Assembly: GCA_016801845.1 (NCBI GenBank)
Contig: CM028911.1
Coordinates: 7,982,885-8,046,884, forward strand
DNA length: 64,000 nucleotides
From: Polydactylus sextarius
Taxonomy: Eukaryota; Chordata; Actinopteri; Polynemidae
Direction of reading: 5' to 3'
Made by a program: the position numbers and the translations under genes. The notes under the pieces are model-generated. The model saw only the letters and a list, made by a program, of their open reading frames with translations, did no database searches and was not told where the DNA came from. The stretch's first letter is position 1, and each line of letters starts with the position of its first letter. Of the stretch, positions 1 through 11,900 are shown piece after piece.

Positions 1-89
1 CTTACATGTTGTGAATGTATAACAGAACAGTGTTACACTGTTGTTAATTAGGGCTGAAGCCTGTTTAGTAGGAGCATGTATGATGTTAG

Positions 90-3000
90 TACGAGGCTGC
101 CACCGAGAAACAGCACATTGACTTGGGGACATTAGGAGCTTGGTAAGAAGGCGAGTGAAGACCTGCGCTGACAAGTCTTCTATTAGTGTGAAATCTCACC
201 GCTCCACAGACAAACATGGCGAGACAGCTGCCCCCCCACGCCCTCTACGCCCCATTCGCCCAGCCTGCCTGCAACATAGGCACATTCCCCGCATCTGTGA
301 GAAATACCCAAAATAAAAGCAATTAGAGCTGAAGCCAAAATATAGTCGGCAAAGTCCTTGGTAATTATTGTTTTGTTTTTTGTTTTTTCAAAGTAACGAG
401 CCAATTTATCCAATCTGTCCTGCTTTGCGGCTATTTATATGTTTATTATTGGCTACTATGAGTTATTGGACAGTTGAAGCAGTAATTTTCTATCTTTGTG
501 GCCATCTGGTCATGGTCTCTTCAACATGTTGAATTTCACAAGTATGCAGTACAGATCTGCAAAATTAGATTGACCAGAACATACCATGTCTATCACTATA
601 AATTGACCTCAATGAGTGGAAAATGTACATAAGCCAGGGCTGGTCCAGCTGTTTGATAGATTGTACTAGTGAACAAAGTTATTGGAGCTTTTTTTTCTTA
701 TTCAAGCTTCTGTGGAATCACTTGTCAACATATCAGTGCTAATATTGAACATATACAGTATGAGTGCACAGGTCCTTGTCCTCATTCCTCCACTTGCATC
801 CTGAGCAGCTTGTGGGGTTTGTAAAGATCTGTTACCTGCTGCACCATCCTGTGAGTAAACGCTGCCTTGTTCAGGAGTCCTCCCTGGAGCCAGTTTGCAC
901 CCAGCAGACAAAGTGTGTTGTCACCCGAGTGCGCAGTGTTATCAGGTGTGAGCAGCACCACCACACTATGGCTTCTCTTGAGAAGTAGCACACCATTAGG
1001 AATATATTAACAACATGATATTTTGTGCGCAGGTCACACACCACAGCAACAAGAAGACAGATAGAGCTGTTTTTACAAATTTGGAAAGGGATGACACAGT
1101 TTTACTCAGCTGTTACGCACTGAGTTGAAGTATGATTTCCTGCAGATTACCTTTTGTTCTTCTAACTTTAAAACAAACTAATTTCAAATGTGTGTGTGCA
1201 TGTGTGTAGGTTAGGCTCAGAGGAGACATCGGAGGGACTGGTCTTCAGCATCAACCAGGAAAAGGACGCAACTGAGCAAATGTTTCCCAAGGTTAGCGTC
1301 AAAACCACAAGGGGCAATAGTCCCGCTTAACAGGGGCAGTGAGAGACAAACACACCTAGAGCTTCAAACTGGTACACATAAGCCCACTCTGATAGAACAC
1401 AGTCAACATTGAAATGTAATATGTATTATCAGATTAATAATTTGCATGTCTTGCTAAGAGCTAGATGAGAAGATTGCTGCTACCCACTCTCAACTCTGTC
1501 ATAAATATTAGTTTCAAATATGCAAGTTATCCTGATTTATCTTAGTGTAAAGACTGGGTTATTAATTTTTGCCAGAGACATAAGGACCATTATTCCAAAT
1601 GTTTACAAAGACAGCAGTGAGCGGGAGAGAGAGAGGCCAGAAAAGAGAAAAGTAAGAACACTTGGGGATGAGGTTATGCTCAGGTGCTGAGATGAGCATA
1701 TACGGACAAGCACGCAGGACTCATTTTTTCTCTCACCTCTGTGTCAAATTGGGCCTGAGCAAACAGAGGATGAGCCTGGATGGAGAGAGAAGGCAGGGGA
1801 AAGCAAACAGTGGTCAGACAAGACTGGTCAAAGCATTACTCACCCCAGCTTTGTGTTGACATCTCAGATCCGCCACTGCCAGAGAGGCCTGTCACCCCTA
1901 TTCACATCCTCGGGGTGTCAATCCAAGGGTCAGGCTCAGCATGTTTCTGAGGGACATATAGTACAGACTGTACATATGTGCTGAACTACTTACATCACCT
2001 TCATACGTAGGGTGTTTTTATTTTTCATGTTATATTAGGTTAGCGTCTTGATAATATAAATGATCCTTTGCTGTGCTACATTCCTGCAATAGCTCAGTTT
2101 GCAGTAATTTTATGGAAATTATTTTATAATCATGATTTGTTACATTATATCATAATTTTAAAAATGTTTATGTGATAAGCGAGAACATTTTTTTCACCAA
2201 TTTACTACAAATTATGTAGAATTTTACATGAGTGTCAACTGTTATCTTAAGTGTTTTAGATATTTTAATGTATTTTTCACCTTGAACTTCAACTTGAATA
2301 TGAACACACACCTTAATTTCATTCCATTATGAAAATTTGCAAGTAGAGACTTGAGGCATATTTATCTTGGAAATAAATCTCAGGTACTTTGTCGCTGAAG
2401 AAGAGTTTGAACATTATTATCACACGACAATTTCAATCTATAAGTACAAATACAGTAAAAATCAACAATGTCATAAGTTCAGCTGGTGTGGGTCTCAAAT
2501 GTTGATTTTAAAAAATTCCAGCATAAAATTCCAGCATGTTATAAAAATAGTTTAGATAGTTTTTATAATTTACAGAATAGAAAATTAAAAATAGAAAATG
2601 ACTCCATCATGACCATTCAAGCTTCAAAAAGAAGTAAAGTTAGTAAGCCTACATGCTTGATTGTTTTTTGGTTTATTTGACTTATACCTGCATTTTATCC
2701 CTTAAGGGAAGGGGAATAGGCTTTATAAAACCATATGGAGCAATAACATTAATTCACACTGCTGCAGTCTCACATCAGGAAGTAGCTAAGTGTGACAGTT
2801 AACGCTGGGTGGGGTGTTGGAAGTGGAGTGAAAGGCGCCAAATGGGACACTAAGACTGTGGGAAATAACACTGGCTATGACACCTCTGACTTTTACACCA
2901 CGGTTATCTCAGCTCATACACATGGCCGGGGATGTCTGTTGTTAAATTACTAAATGATTAATGGGCAAGGAAATGATAAATGAATGTAATATGTGTCACC

Positions 3001-4927
3001 CATAGATGAACGTCCCCACGTTTGCAACCCTGCAGCCGAACATTATGAAGAACTTCCAAAGCAAGATGCCTGATTTGGTAGGTCAGCCATTAATGTGGCC
3101 TCTTAGTTACAGTGTGTGGTGGCTCAGCATAGGACAGCACACAGCTCATCAATGTTGAATATAAAATACCTGAAAGTCACACTAGAGTAGAAGTACAGAT
3201 ACTCCACCAAAAATGACTAGAAGTTCAAGTCACCGACTAGAATGATACTCATGTAAAAGTCTTAAAGTATCTAGTCTTTACTGTACTTTACTGTACATCT
3301 TAATAAAAACATAAGTCAGTCAGAACTTTGACTATAAAGTTTATCCAGCACTTTAAAACATGGAGCCTACAACAATCTTCAGACAATGTCTGTTTTTTTT
3401 GCCCAAAATTTCTGCTTGATGTTTTTGATGTGTTTTTGATGTATTTTCTAAATGTATCCATCCAAACACTCTTCCACCCATCAAAACCATCCTCAAATAT
3501 GGTTTTGATATCATAAACAGTCAGAGATATACTTAGAGTGAACTGAAAAAGAATGAGAAAACACCACATTTCATTTTATCTGAATTTTGTAACGATACTG
3601 AACATTGAAAATGTATCAGTGAGTAAAAGTATGTAATGAAGTTAGGAAAAGTAGTGAAGTTAAAGTGAAAGTTGACAGAATTAAAATACAAACTCAAGTA
3701 AAGTACAGATACTCCTAAAATATGCTTAAGTATGTTTTTAGTTCATTAGTGAAGTATTATTACTTCATTATGATATAACACTGCAGCTCACATATTTACT
3801 ACATTTTTTTAAAGCAGATTATACCTGAGATTCCTGAGAAGAGCAGGAGAGCAGAGATTTACTTGAGACGACTACGACAAATGCATCAACTTTCCTTAAT
3901 CAACATGGCTTTCTCCCAAAGGTCTGTAAATGAACACACAAGTATGATGCACTGAAATTTGAGAATTAAGTCTTGTTCTGTGAGTTCAAATTGTGTTTTT
4001 AAAGTATCATTTGGGTCCAATAAGGAGACAGGAGATCAGAAGTGTTTTCAAGGAGTCTTTCAACTGCTCTTTAAACTGAGAGGGGTTTGTTTTTCTCTGC
4101 TTGCTGTGAACTCTGGTCCAGACTGTTGGACAGAGAGACAGACTCGCTGTGCTGGCAGGAGGAGCGAGGCGTCCAAGGTTTGGTTAGTAACACAAACCAG
4201 CCACAACACAACACAACACAACACCACAGAGCTCTATGGAAGCTGACACGTAGCTGCCACACACTATCTGTCTATATTGTTTGTTGTCTTTTCTTCTTCT
4301 TCTTTTTTTTTTTTTGCAAGACACCATAGCAACAGGTCACATCGAATAGAGTTGCCAGCATACAGTGGTTATTTGTGAGCGTGACACTGCTGCACAACAT
4401 GTGTGGATGTAAATCATTTCATATGTCCCGCCATAGGTGCTTCCAGATATTAAAAGCAAAGAAGAGAAGACTAAAACCAGCCGGCCACTTCTCAGATCCA
4501 TGAAACAACCAAGAAGTGTCCAGAATGATCAACCTTCACGTCCCCAGCAGCTGAGCAGTGTGACCTCAGCCAGGTGCATGAAAACAAATCTGTAAAACAT
4601 TATATATTCTTATTTGTTTGTTGGAGACAAAAGATTGATTCCATAACTTGCCGTGCTGAATGAGTGGGTGTTTTCTTGGCAGTCGCCAATGTTTTGAGAC
4701 TCAACAGGTTTTGGACACTACAGCGTGCTGCCATGAAACACCTGAACATTTATCTATTGAAGAAGTGTGTCAACAAAGGCACATGCAGGTAAAATTATTT
4801 CACATGTTGAAGTCATTTTTTTGTGAAGGATGAATTATTTCTCCCTTTTTTTTCTCTCTTCTCACTTTAGATAATTAACGGTGGGTCTAAACTCTGGAGA
4901 AACTATACATTAAACACAGATCACTGA
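90..4927 (+). CDS. Uncharacterised multi-exon gene, 3' part
   Basis: I do not recognise this gene. Seven candidate exons with GT-AG borders join in phase: 90-142, 1210-1291, 3006-3077, 3818-3925, 4437-4573, 4683-4788 and 4871-4927, ending in TGA. They give 204 codons before the stop, and the 5' part must lie left of the window. Phases agree at every junction, including a split tryptophan at the first junction and a split serine between the fifth and sixth exons. The predicted protein is hydrophilic, with no signal peptide or membrane segment. It has a basic stretch rich in Arg and Leu in the fourth exon (around EIYLRRLRQMHQL) and a Ser/Gln/Lys-rich C-terminal half. The first exon has a weak acceptor and is the least certain. 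A poly(A) signal follows at 5069. A neighbour such as a C6orf118-like protein was considered but I cannot support it. Confidence 0.5.
782..991 (-). other. Possible minus-strand exon, unrecognised
   Basis: The minus strand is open here and reads like real protein, with a run including NTLCLLGANWLQGGLLNKAAF. A consensus donor (CAG|GTAACA on the minus strand) falls just after the MVQQ codons, around 834. It lies inside an intron of the plus-strand gene. No partner exon or acceptor could be fixed, so it may be an exon of an overlapping gene, a repeat relic or chance. Confidence 0.15.
3158..3295. repeat. Decayed teleost interspersed repeat
   Basis: The stretch consists of degenerate AAGT-rich words (agtagaagtacagatactcc and variants) like those in a dispersed repeat I know from many teleost genomes. 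A second fragment of the same kind lies at 3596-3765. The identification is from memory of the family's sequence style. Both fragments sit within an intron of the upstream gene. Confidence 0.45.
3596..3765. repeat. Second fragment of the AAGT-rich repeat
   Basis: Degenerate aagtaaagtacagatactcc-type words match the style of the fragment at 3158-3295. The roughly 300 bp between them are AT-rich with no clear feature. The two could be one element interrupted by an insertion. Confidence 0.4.
4201..4224. repeat. Short ACACA/ACAAC microsatellite
   Basis: A short run of acaacacaac units lies in the intron before the fifth exon of the upstream gene. Confidence 0.7.
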
Positions 4928-5068
4928 AGATCTCATCATCATATTATAATTGCTCATACTGTCATTTTTATATTGTGTAACAGCATTTCGATATTATATA
5001 ATAGTGTAACCAAGTAAAAGTTATTTTTATATAAAGATAGTTGTTGCTTTGTTTTTAATTATATATAA

Positions 5069-5074
5069 AATAAA
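5069..5074 (+). terminator. Poly(A) signal of upstream gene
   Basis: A canonical AATAAA lies 142 bases after the TGA at 4925-4927, in AT-rich sequence, and is a plausible 3' end for the uncharacterised gene. The stretch from 5075 to about 5640 is AT-rich intergenic sequence in which I see no gene. Confidence 0.5.
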
Positions 5075-5646
5075 GATCTAATACATTTAGGTTTTCTGAA
5101 AAAGATGTGATGCTGTGGCAACTATTAAGCTGTAATAGGATTTGATGATGCAGTAATTTGTTCTATTTTGTGATATTTAGGTAGTTAATAAACTTCAATG
5201 TGATTAATTATTATTAAATGTAATAAAAATTACATTGTTGCTATATTTTTCTTGTTTTGACCAATAACTTTTGACAGTCAGAAGTGGTTTCTGTTAGTAA
5301 CATGAAACTTCATAGTTTTCATAGTTTTGTTTTTGTTTTTTTAATCCATTAAAGCTTAGGACTGTAATTTTTAGCCAATTACACGACAACGGGGTTAAAA
5401 AAAGTTTTTAGACTATTTCCATTATTTGTGTAAGACGGTGTGTTGATTTATAATAAACAACAGTATGTACCTAATCACATCGGTAGCACTAAGATGGCTT
5501 TTTATCAACTATTAATTTATGGACAACAATAGAGCTCAACAGCAAGAAAATATAACAAAATTAAAACAAGGTTAGAAACAAATCTGGACTAAAAACCAAC
5601 TGGGGACTAGTCGCGAACAGTCAGCTCACTGTGGTTTAACTTCTGC

Positions 5647-5863
5647 AGGTGTGGCTTTGATCTAGGTGTCAGTATTTACAGGTTGATGTAATAAAGTAGG
5701 TTAAACTGCTTTATTCAAAACACTGTCATCCTGTGGATCCTCAATGATATGGCCGCTCTCAGCCAATCGGTGCCAAGCCCGCAAAGATCAAAGAGGAGAC
5801 GAGCCAACCACCTCAGTCTCAAACAAGCCTCCTGAGATGGAGCCTCTCTTCACACTATATATA
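5647..5863 (+). promoter_or_regulatory. tbxt proximal promoter with TCF/LEF sites, CCAAT and TATA
   Basis: A TCF/LEF consensus CTTTGATC lies at 5655-5662 and its exact inverse GATCAAAG at 5786-5793. The first is flanked by two T-box-like half sites, AGGTGTGG at 5647-5654 and AGGTGTCA at 5664-5671. A CCAAT motif is at 5763-5767 and a TATA box (ctatatata) at 5855-5863. This predicts a start site near 5885-5895, about 115 bases before the ATG. Brachyury is a known direct Wnt/beta-catenin target in vertebrates, with TCF sites in its proximal promoter. Use of these particular sites is inferred. Confidence 0.6.
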
Positions 5864-6003
5864 CAGGAACTGTCCATGGCGTCCACACTCCTCAGATAAA
5901 CTGTAACTTTGTGGAGACGCAAGAAAAAGAAGAAGAAAAAGTTGTCATTCATTTCAATAAACACAGTGACTACAACTATTCAGCCCTGGAGCTGTTGGAC
6001 AGG

Positions 6004-6209
6004 ATGGCCACAGGCGCCGCCGAGTGCCCCGGGAAGACGAGTCAGTACCGGGTAGATCATCTCCTCAGCGCAGTGGAGAGTGAGCTGCAGGCCGGCAGCG
6101 AGAAGGGCGACCCCACGGAGAGAGAACTCAAAGTGTCCCTGGATGAGAGCGAGCTTTGGCAGAAATTTAAGGATCTAACAAATGAAATGATAGTAACAAA
6201 GAATGGCAG
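6004..6209 (+). CDS. tbxtb: tbxt coding exon 1
   Basis: The exon encodes the N terminus and the start of the T-box (residues 1-68 plus two bases). The donor is CAG|GTGAGG. An open frame continues upstream to a GTG at 5911 but has no in-frame ATG there, so the start is placed at 6004. Confidence 0.93.
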
Positions 6210-8554
6210 GTGAGGTTTACTGTGCACAAAGAGAATGTGATGTGTAGACAAAAACAGTAATGTTAAAGATAATAATTGCATATTTTTTAAATTACTCTTT
6301 TTATTTTTATTTATCAAGGCGCATGTTTCCCGTGCTGAAAGTGAACACTTCTGGGTTGGATCCGAACGCCATGTATTCTTTTTTGCTGGACTTTGTGTCT
6401 GCGGACAACCACAGGTGGAAATATGTGAACGGGGAATGGGTCCCCGGAGGAAAACCTGAACCTCAAACTCCCAGCTGTGTGTACATTCACCCGGACTCTC
6501 CAAACTTCGGAGCGCACTGGATGAAAGCTCCTGTCTCTTTCAGTAAAGTCAAACTCACCAATAAACTCAACGGAGGAGGTCAGGTGAGGACACTGTCTTT
6601 ATTTCTTTTGTTCTGTTTTCTTTTTCAGTGAAAGGTGATTTATCACTTTGTTTTTAATGTTTTCCCCTAAAAGAACCAGTGTTTTCATTTCAAATTTAAA
6701 TACACATAAAATGCATATTAAATTATCATCTCTGTTCTAATTTGTATTTTTTTTTTTCCAGATAATGTTAAATTCTCTACACAAGTACGAACCACGCATC
6801 CATATAGTGCGCGTCGGAGGCCCAAGGAGGATGATCACCAGCCACTCTTTTCCAGAGACGCAATTCATTGCAGTAACCGCATATCAAAACGAAGAGGTGG
6901 GCAATGCTATATAGTTTCTAAAATGTATGTAACAGTAATATTAATATTGATTGTACGTGCTTAAAATAGGTGCGTAATTTACGCACGGCATTTACGCGCG
7001 TTTTGTTTTATCTCCTGTGATTTTACTGACACCAAAACACAATCCTAATTATTTTCTTGTTATATATGTTTGAATCTTAGATAACTGCCCTTAAAATAAA
7101 GCATAATCCTTTTGCCAAGGCTTTCCTGGATGCAAAAGAGAGGTAAGACAAGTCAAGTTTAATTTAATTGATCAAAGTTCAGTCCATCACGATAATCAAA
7201 GGAAATAAACTGATTTTTATTCATGCAGAACAGATAACAAAGACCCAAGAGAAGACGCCAGTGAAAATCATCAATCAACCTACTCTCAGTGTAATTTTGG
7301 GCTTTTATTCATTTGTCCATTTTTACTTCAGACTTGTTGTATGATGCTCACATGCTCCCATCTTGTTTGTGTTGAGCCAGTAGGTGGATGGTTTATTCCC
7401 AGCACAGGTTCCCTCTGCCCACCTGCCAATTCTCACAGTCAGTTTGGGAGTCCAATCTCCCTCTCACCATCCCACGGCTGTGAGCGCTACTCCACCCTGA
7501 GGAACCATCGGTCTGCGCCCTACACCAGCCCATACGCCCATCGGACCAACTCACCCAGTGAGTGCCCTCCTATACTCTTTCCCCTTCATACATCCAGGAC
7601 ACCAGTACACTGCTTCCTCTTTGGCTATTAACAAGAAACTCAAACAAATGTTGTTGAGTGAGGAATGTTTTGCATTCCTCTGGCTTTTGTGTGAGTGGAG
7701 CCACAGAGCTGTAAATGGCCGAGGTTCAGACTGGGAATGTATGGACAGAAGGTTTACACCTTTAACTGTCATGCTGATATCAGAGGGACAAGTCCTGAAT
7801 CATAATGAGAAACCGTCAGTTTCAGCGATACAGGATTTGATATGAGACAAATATATTTGAAATCACCAATGATCCATGTGGCTCCTAAACCCCAGTGCTT
7901 CTGTTTGCAGCTGGTTACGCTGATAACTCTTCAGCCTGTCTGTCAATGCTCTCAAGCCATGACAACTGGTCCAGTCTTCAGATGCCAACACACTCCAGCA
8001 TGATGCCTATGACCCACAATTCCACATCTGGGAGCAACTCCAGGTTTGTGTAGTTTGTTTTTATTGCATCTACATAAAGAAACATAAGGAAGATGTACTA
8101 TAAAGTATTGTAAACTCATAAATATATTTGACCTAAACATTATACATTTAAACAATTTGTCATTTGACAACCTACATTTGAATAATTTATGGATACAGGT
8201 TGAACTTGATCCCCTTGTTGTTCCTTTAAAACTGTTAAAGAAGAGATGAGTGAGATGTTTTCTCTGTCCATCTCACTGTTCAGTCAGTACACCAGCCTGT
8301 GGTCTGTGAGTAACTCGCCCCTGACTCCCGTGTCCCAGAACGGAGGGATAAACAACAGCCTGAGCTCACAATTCCTTCGCGGGTCCAGCAGCCACTACCC
8401 AGGTCTGTCTCACTCCGTTACAGCGCCCTCCTCTGGTTCCCCCATGTACGACAGCAGCACAGCCACTGAGGTGCACGACACAGCACAGTATGACATATCC
8501 CCACAGGGGCGACTTCCCTCAGCCTGGACCCCTGTTACACCTCCGTCCCTCTGA
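6004..8554 (+). CDS. tbxtb: T-box transcription factor T (Brachyury), complete, 8 exons
   Basis: Brachyury is a nuclear T-box activator that specifies mesoderm and notochord and binds palindromic TCACACCT-type sites. Coding exons are 6004-6209, 6319-6583, 6762-6896, 7081-7142, 7229-7290, 7381-7557, 7911-8043 and 8284-8554. Together they make 1311 nt, or 436 residues plus stop, the usual family length. The ATG at 6004 has A at -3 and G at +4. The T-box runs from about residue 41 to 222 and includes NEMIVTKNGRRMFPVL, YVNGEWVPGGKPEP, HPDSPNFGAHWM and TAYQNEEITALKIKHNPFAKAF. The C-terminal half is Ser/Pro/Tyr-rich, as in the family's activation region. The N terminus (SQYRVDHLLSAVESELQAGS) and the tail (WTPVTPPSL) resemble tetrapod T and teleost tbxtb more than tbxta as I remember them. 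Linkage to pde10a also fits. The gene identity is firm; the paralogue label is less so. Confidence 0.95.
6319..6583 (+). CDS. tbxtb: tbxt coding exon 2
   Basis: Residues 69-157 form the core of the T-box, including GEWVPGGKPEP and APVSFSKVKLTNKLNGGGQ. The exon completes a split arginine and ends in phase 0. Confidence 0.95.
6762..6896 (+). CDS. tbxtb: tbxt coding exon 3
   Basis: Residues 158-202 include LHKYEPRIHIVRVGG and SFPETQFIAVTAYQNEE, strongly conserved T-box DNA-contact regions. A clear polypyrimidine tract precedes the acceptor. Confidence 0.95.
7081..7142 (+). CDS. tbxtb: tbxt coding exon 4
   Basis: This short exon encodes ITALKIKHNPFAKAFLDAKE and the first two bases of an arginine codon. 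It is the C-terminal edge of the T-box. Confidence 0.94.
7229..7290 (+). CDS. tbxtb: tbxt coding exon 5
   Basis: The exon encodes a short variable linker after the T-box that ends YSQ plus one base. The donor is GTAATT, so the next residue is a leucine completed from the following exon. This restores the family's YSQLGGW-type junction. Confidence 0.88.
7381..7557 (+). CDS. tbxtb: tbxt coding exon 6
   Basis: The exon begins after GAGCCAG and encodes GGWFIPSTGSLCPPANSHSQ through HGCERYSTLRNHRSAPY. An open frame reads into this exon from 7341, but splicing at 7381 keeps the phase and the conserved Leu-Gly-Gly-Trp. The donor is GTGAGT. Confidence 0.9.
7911..8043 (+). CDS. tbxtb: tbxt coding exon 7
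   Basis: The exon encodes YADNSSACLSMLSSHDNWSS and a Met/Thr/Ser-rich stretch, part of the C-terminal regulatory region. The acceptor TTTGCAG and donor GTTTGT give the expected phases. Confidence 0.92.
8284..8554 (+). CDS. tbxtb: tbxt coding exon 8 (last)
   Basis: The exon encodes the C terminus from the SQYTSLWSVSN segment to TPVTPPSL and the TGA at 8552-8554. The motifs NNSLSSQFLRGSSSHYPGL and SGSPMYD match Brachyury C-terminal sequences. Confidence 0.94.
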
Positions 8555-8736
8555 TGAACCATCTTTAGGGTGTCTGATCTGATGTGACTTAATTCTTTAA
8601 CAACCAAATTAAACGAGTTCTAATTGTTTACTAGTCAAATATCACAGGCAAACAACTATTTTCAATTGATATTTTCAGGGAGCTTTAATTAATCTGAGAA
8701 CTTAAAAACACAATAAGAATTTTTCACTTTGGTGCA

Positions 8737-8742
8737 AATAAA
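8737..8742 (+). terminator. tbxt poly(A) signal
   Basis: AATAAA lies 183 bases after the stop codon. A second AATAAA occurs at 8976-8981, so tbxt may have two 3' ends. Confidence 0.55.
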
Positions 8743-8989
8743 ATTCAACAGGGAATTTGAGTTTTTTTTTTTTTAACTAACTCTTTAAAAGTCTACTTTG
8801 TTTCTATAAATGACCAAGAGTTTCTTTATGTTTTGTTACTCAAACATTAATATGTTTATTTTTTCATTTTTGGTTCAACATTGCGGGAAAATGTGTATTT
8901 TAATGTTTGTGACCAAAAACATTTTTAACCTGCTTATATTAAGCATAATTCCAGTATATTTACAGCAGTAAGCAAAATAAATAAATATT

Positions 8990-11900
8990 TTAAATGGGAA
9001 CGCAATCAAGTTTTTACATGTAAATAGGTAAATGAAGCTTTTTGCACATAGTGATGCTATTATGTCTTGGATTGTTTAGAAAAATTAAATGAAGATGGGA
9101 GTGAATGTCAATATTCTGCTATGCAGATGATACACAACTCAACACGTCGTTAAAAAAACATGTTTTGGGGTTTTGAGGTGATAAACATGACATTAAAAAC
9201 TTGAACATGCTTCCTTTCCTGTTGCTGACGGCTCACTACACTGCTCTTTATGTTGTTTGTTATTTTGTGGAAATCCACCCACTTTGGTCACAGTGTCAGT
9301 GTCCCCCCTTTTTTTTCTTTTTTCTTTTTTCTTTTTTTGTTTTGTATAGTAGAAACACTGTTGTACTTATCCCACCAGGGGAAATTCCAGAGTGGGCACG
9401 TTTAAAAATATCCACTTGAATAGATCACAAAATCAAATGCAGGGATTTCCAGGGTTCCTTCAAATTAAGGGAGACCAATATACAGGACAGTTCTTTAGTT
9501 TCTTGGTTCTTTTGGTTTCATCCCAAAATACTAAATCTTTTTGTGCTTGTTTCCTGGTTTTGTCTCTGTTTGTGTCCGTTGGTTGTTTTGGAGCTGAAAA
9601 AAGCAAAAACCAATAGAACTTTATAAGAAAAATGCTCTTTAAAACTTTAAAAAGCATTTTATCTCTTAGTGGCGTTACTTTAAAAATATGCAGCTGAAGT
9701 TTTGGCTAACTTGGTTTTTTAAGGGTCGAGCAGGACAGAGGGAGTGCGTGCACGAGTCAGGAATTACATGTGTGTACATTGGACAGAGGGGGGTTGGACT
9801 GCTGGGACTGTACAGACTGAGTGTAGATGTCAGGGTGAAAAACTCCAGATAAAAGCAAACTTCTTCACATTCACATTGTCCTGACAGTGTCCTGCTAGAG
9901 AAGAGGATTCACCATAAGAATAAATAAAACACAATTTCAATTTCTTTGTTTATGGATAAACAAGATTTATAGGATTTTAATTCTCTAAGCAATTTACAAT
10001 TTATCATAATTATGATAATAACTGCACGTGTACTACCTCTTGATGTGTGTACAGCTTTTTAGCACCATCTAGTCATGGTGCAAGTCAAGACATGCAATTT
10101 GGCAATTAGGTGAGAAATGTCAGTGCAGGCATGATATGAAAACAACCGTAGGACATATTGCAGAGTGTTTTTGTGTTCAATCTATGTTGTTGAACTGAAA
10201 TCTTTGCTGCATATTTTTAGATTTTCTCATGAAAGAAAAATCCCAACAATATTTTAGATATTATTTATGATCTACAAACTGTAATCTATCTGTAATCTAT
10301 AACCAACAAACAAATTCTTACTCATTCATTTTCTTCCTCCTGCCTCCATATGTGCACGTGTGAGGGTTTATTTTGTAATATTTCCAAACAAGGGGTTTTA
10401 TCTCATTACAAACATGCCAAAGTAACTGTTCTGAGACTTTAATGCCCTGAATTTAGCCTTGCAGGCAGTATTCCCCCTCAGACTGCTACAATCCCGCTTC
10501 CCTTCCCCACACTACTGAACCAAACCAAAGCCCAACCAACTATAAACTACAAGCAGACATAACTACGTGTAACAGACTTAAATGTGGGCTGTGTTTAGCC
10601 AGAGAGACTAAGATCAGAGCAGAACTGTTTCTAAATCCATCTTGTCTTTTCTCTTTGTCCTAATGAAATATGATTATTCTTCAGTATCTGATAATGATGT
10701 TTCCACCAATCGGCCTTCTGTTTCACAGTCTTCTTCTGCTGAGTCAGTATCATTTGTACGTCCAAAGATAGACTGTGATACGCACAAAATTATTTGTTAT
10801 AAATTATTGACAATCACTAGTTTGTGTAGTTTCAGCTGGAGGTTTTCATGCATCACTGTGCAGTGTTGATAATACTCCACCTTATGTGACCTCGAGGGAG
10901 TGAAGTCTCTGCTCAGACGGGGTTGTTGAGTTGCCAGTGATTGGAAACAGTAAGTTTAAAGGGAAGTGAATCAGTGATCAATGTTATTTAAAGATAATCA
11001 GTTTCCTTCACTAACAGAGGAACATGATATGCCATGTGTCTATTTATACAGCATGATTGAAGGAAGAAGCAAAACGGGTGTTTTTTTTTCAGTATATGTC
11101 ACAATATCACTGGTGATCTATCTATCTTGTTTTATCTGTTTTCTCTTTTGGTTTGTTCTTGCATTTCAATTGTCATCAGTTTGCATCTACAGTGGAAAAA
11201 CACCCAGTGAAACAACTCAAGAGACATGAATACATGCAGAGCAGATCGTATTTGACACAAAGAGCAGAGCAGCAGAGCTGAGAGAGTGTAAAGAAAGACA
11301 TTATGGGTGAAGTAAAACGAGGGCCAGTCAACAGCACAAGAGCCCATTCAGCTCAGAAGATCAAGGTCAGCGTATAAGGACACCATGACATCCTCCCCCT
11401 TACACAATCAGCGACCACAGACTGACAGGAAGGAACAGACATCTAATCCGCCAAATCAAATACACAACTGACTGATTCACTCACGTCTCTGAGCATCCCA
11501 CTGTCAAGCCAACACAGTGTATGAAACAGCCTCTGTCTCCACAGTTAATGTGTCACCATGCGTGTGTACTATTGTGCGTATCAGATAGCTGTTTGCCTGC
11601 ACACAGAGATATTTTAAATCAGAATTAAAACACACAGACCAGATGGATAAACGCTTCTATAAACACAAAGACACGCATATAAGCGTGCTCATTATATGCT
11701 CTTGATTTTAACACATTACATATATAATTCAAGAGATAAAAAGCATCATGATGTTGCTGATTGACATACAGACACTAAGTGTATTTTGGTGTAAGAGCTA
11801 ATCATATGTCTCGTGTTCTTGTCTTATTGTGAGAAATAATATTTAAAGCAAGAAAAGATAATAGGCCATCTTTCAAAAAAAATAAAATAAAATAAAAATA

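Noticed and set aside
1577..1650. Possible extra exon of the upstream gene (after GCCAG, before GTAAGA)
   Set aside because: Its only open frame does not agree with the phase left by the exon ending at 1291.
5911..6003. Upstream in-frame extension of tbxt beginning at a GTG
   Set aside because: There is no in-frame ATG before 6004, the family starts close to the SQYRVDHLL segment, and 6004 has a good Kozak context.
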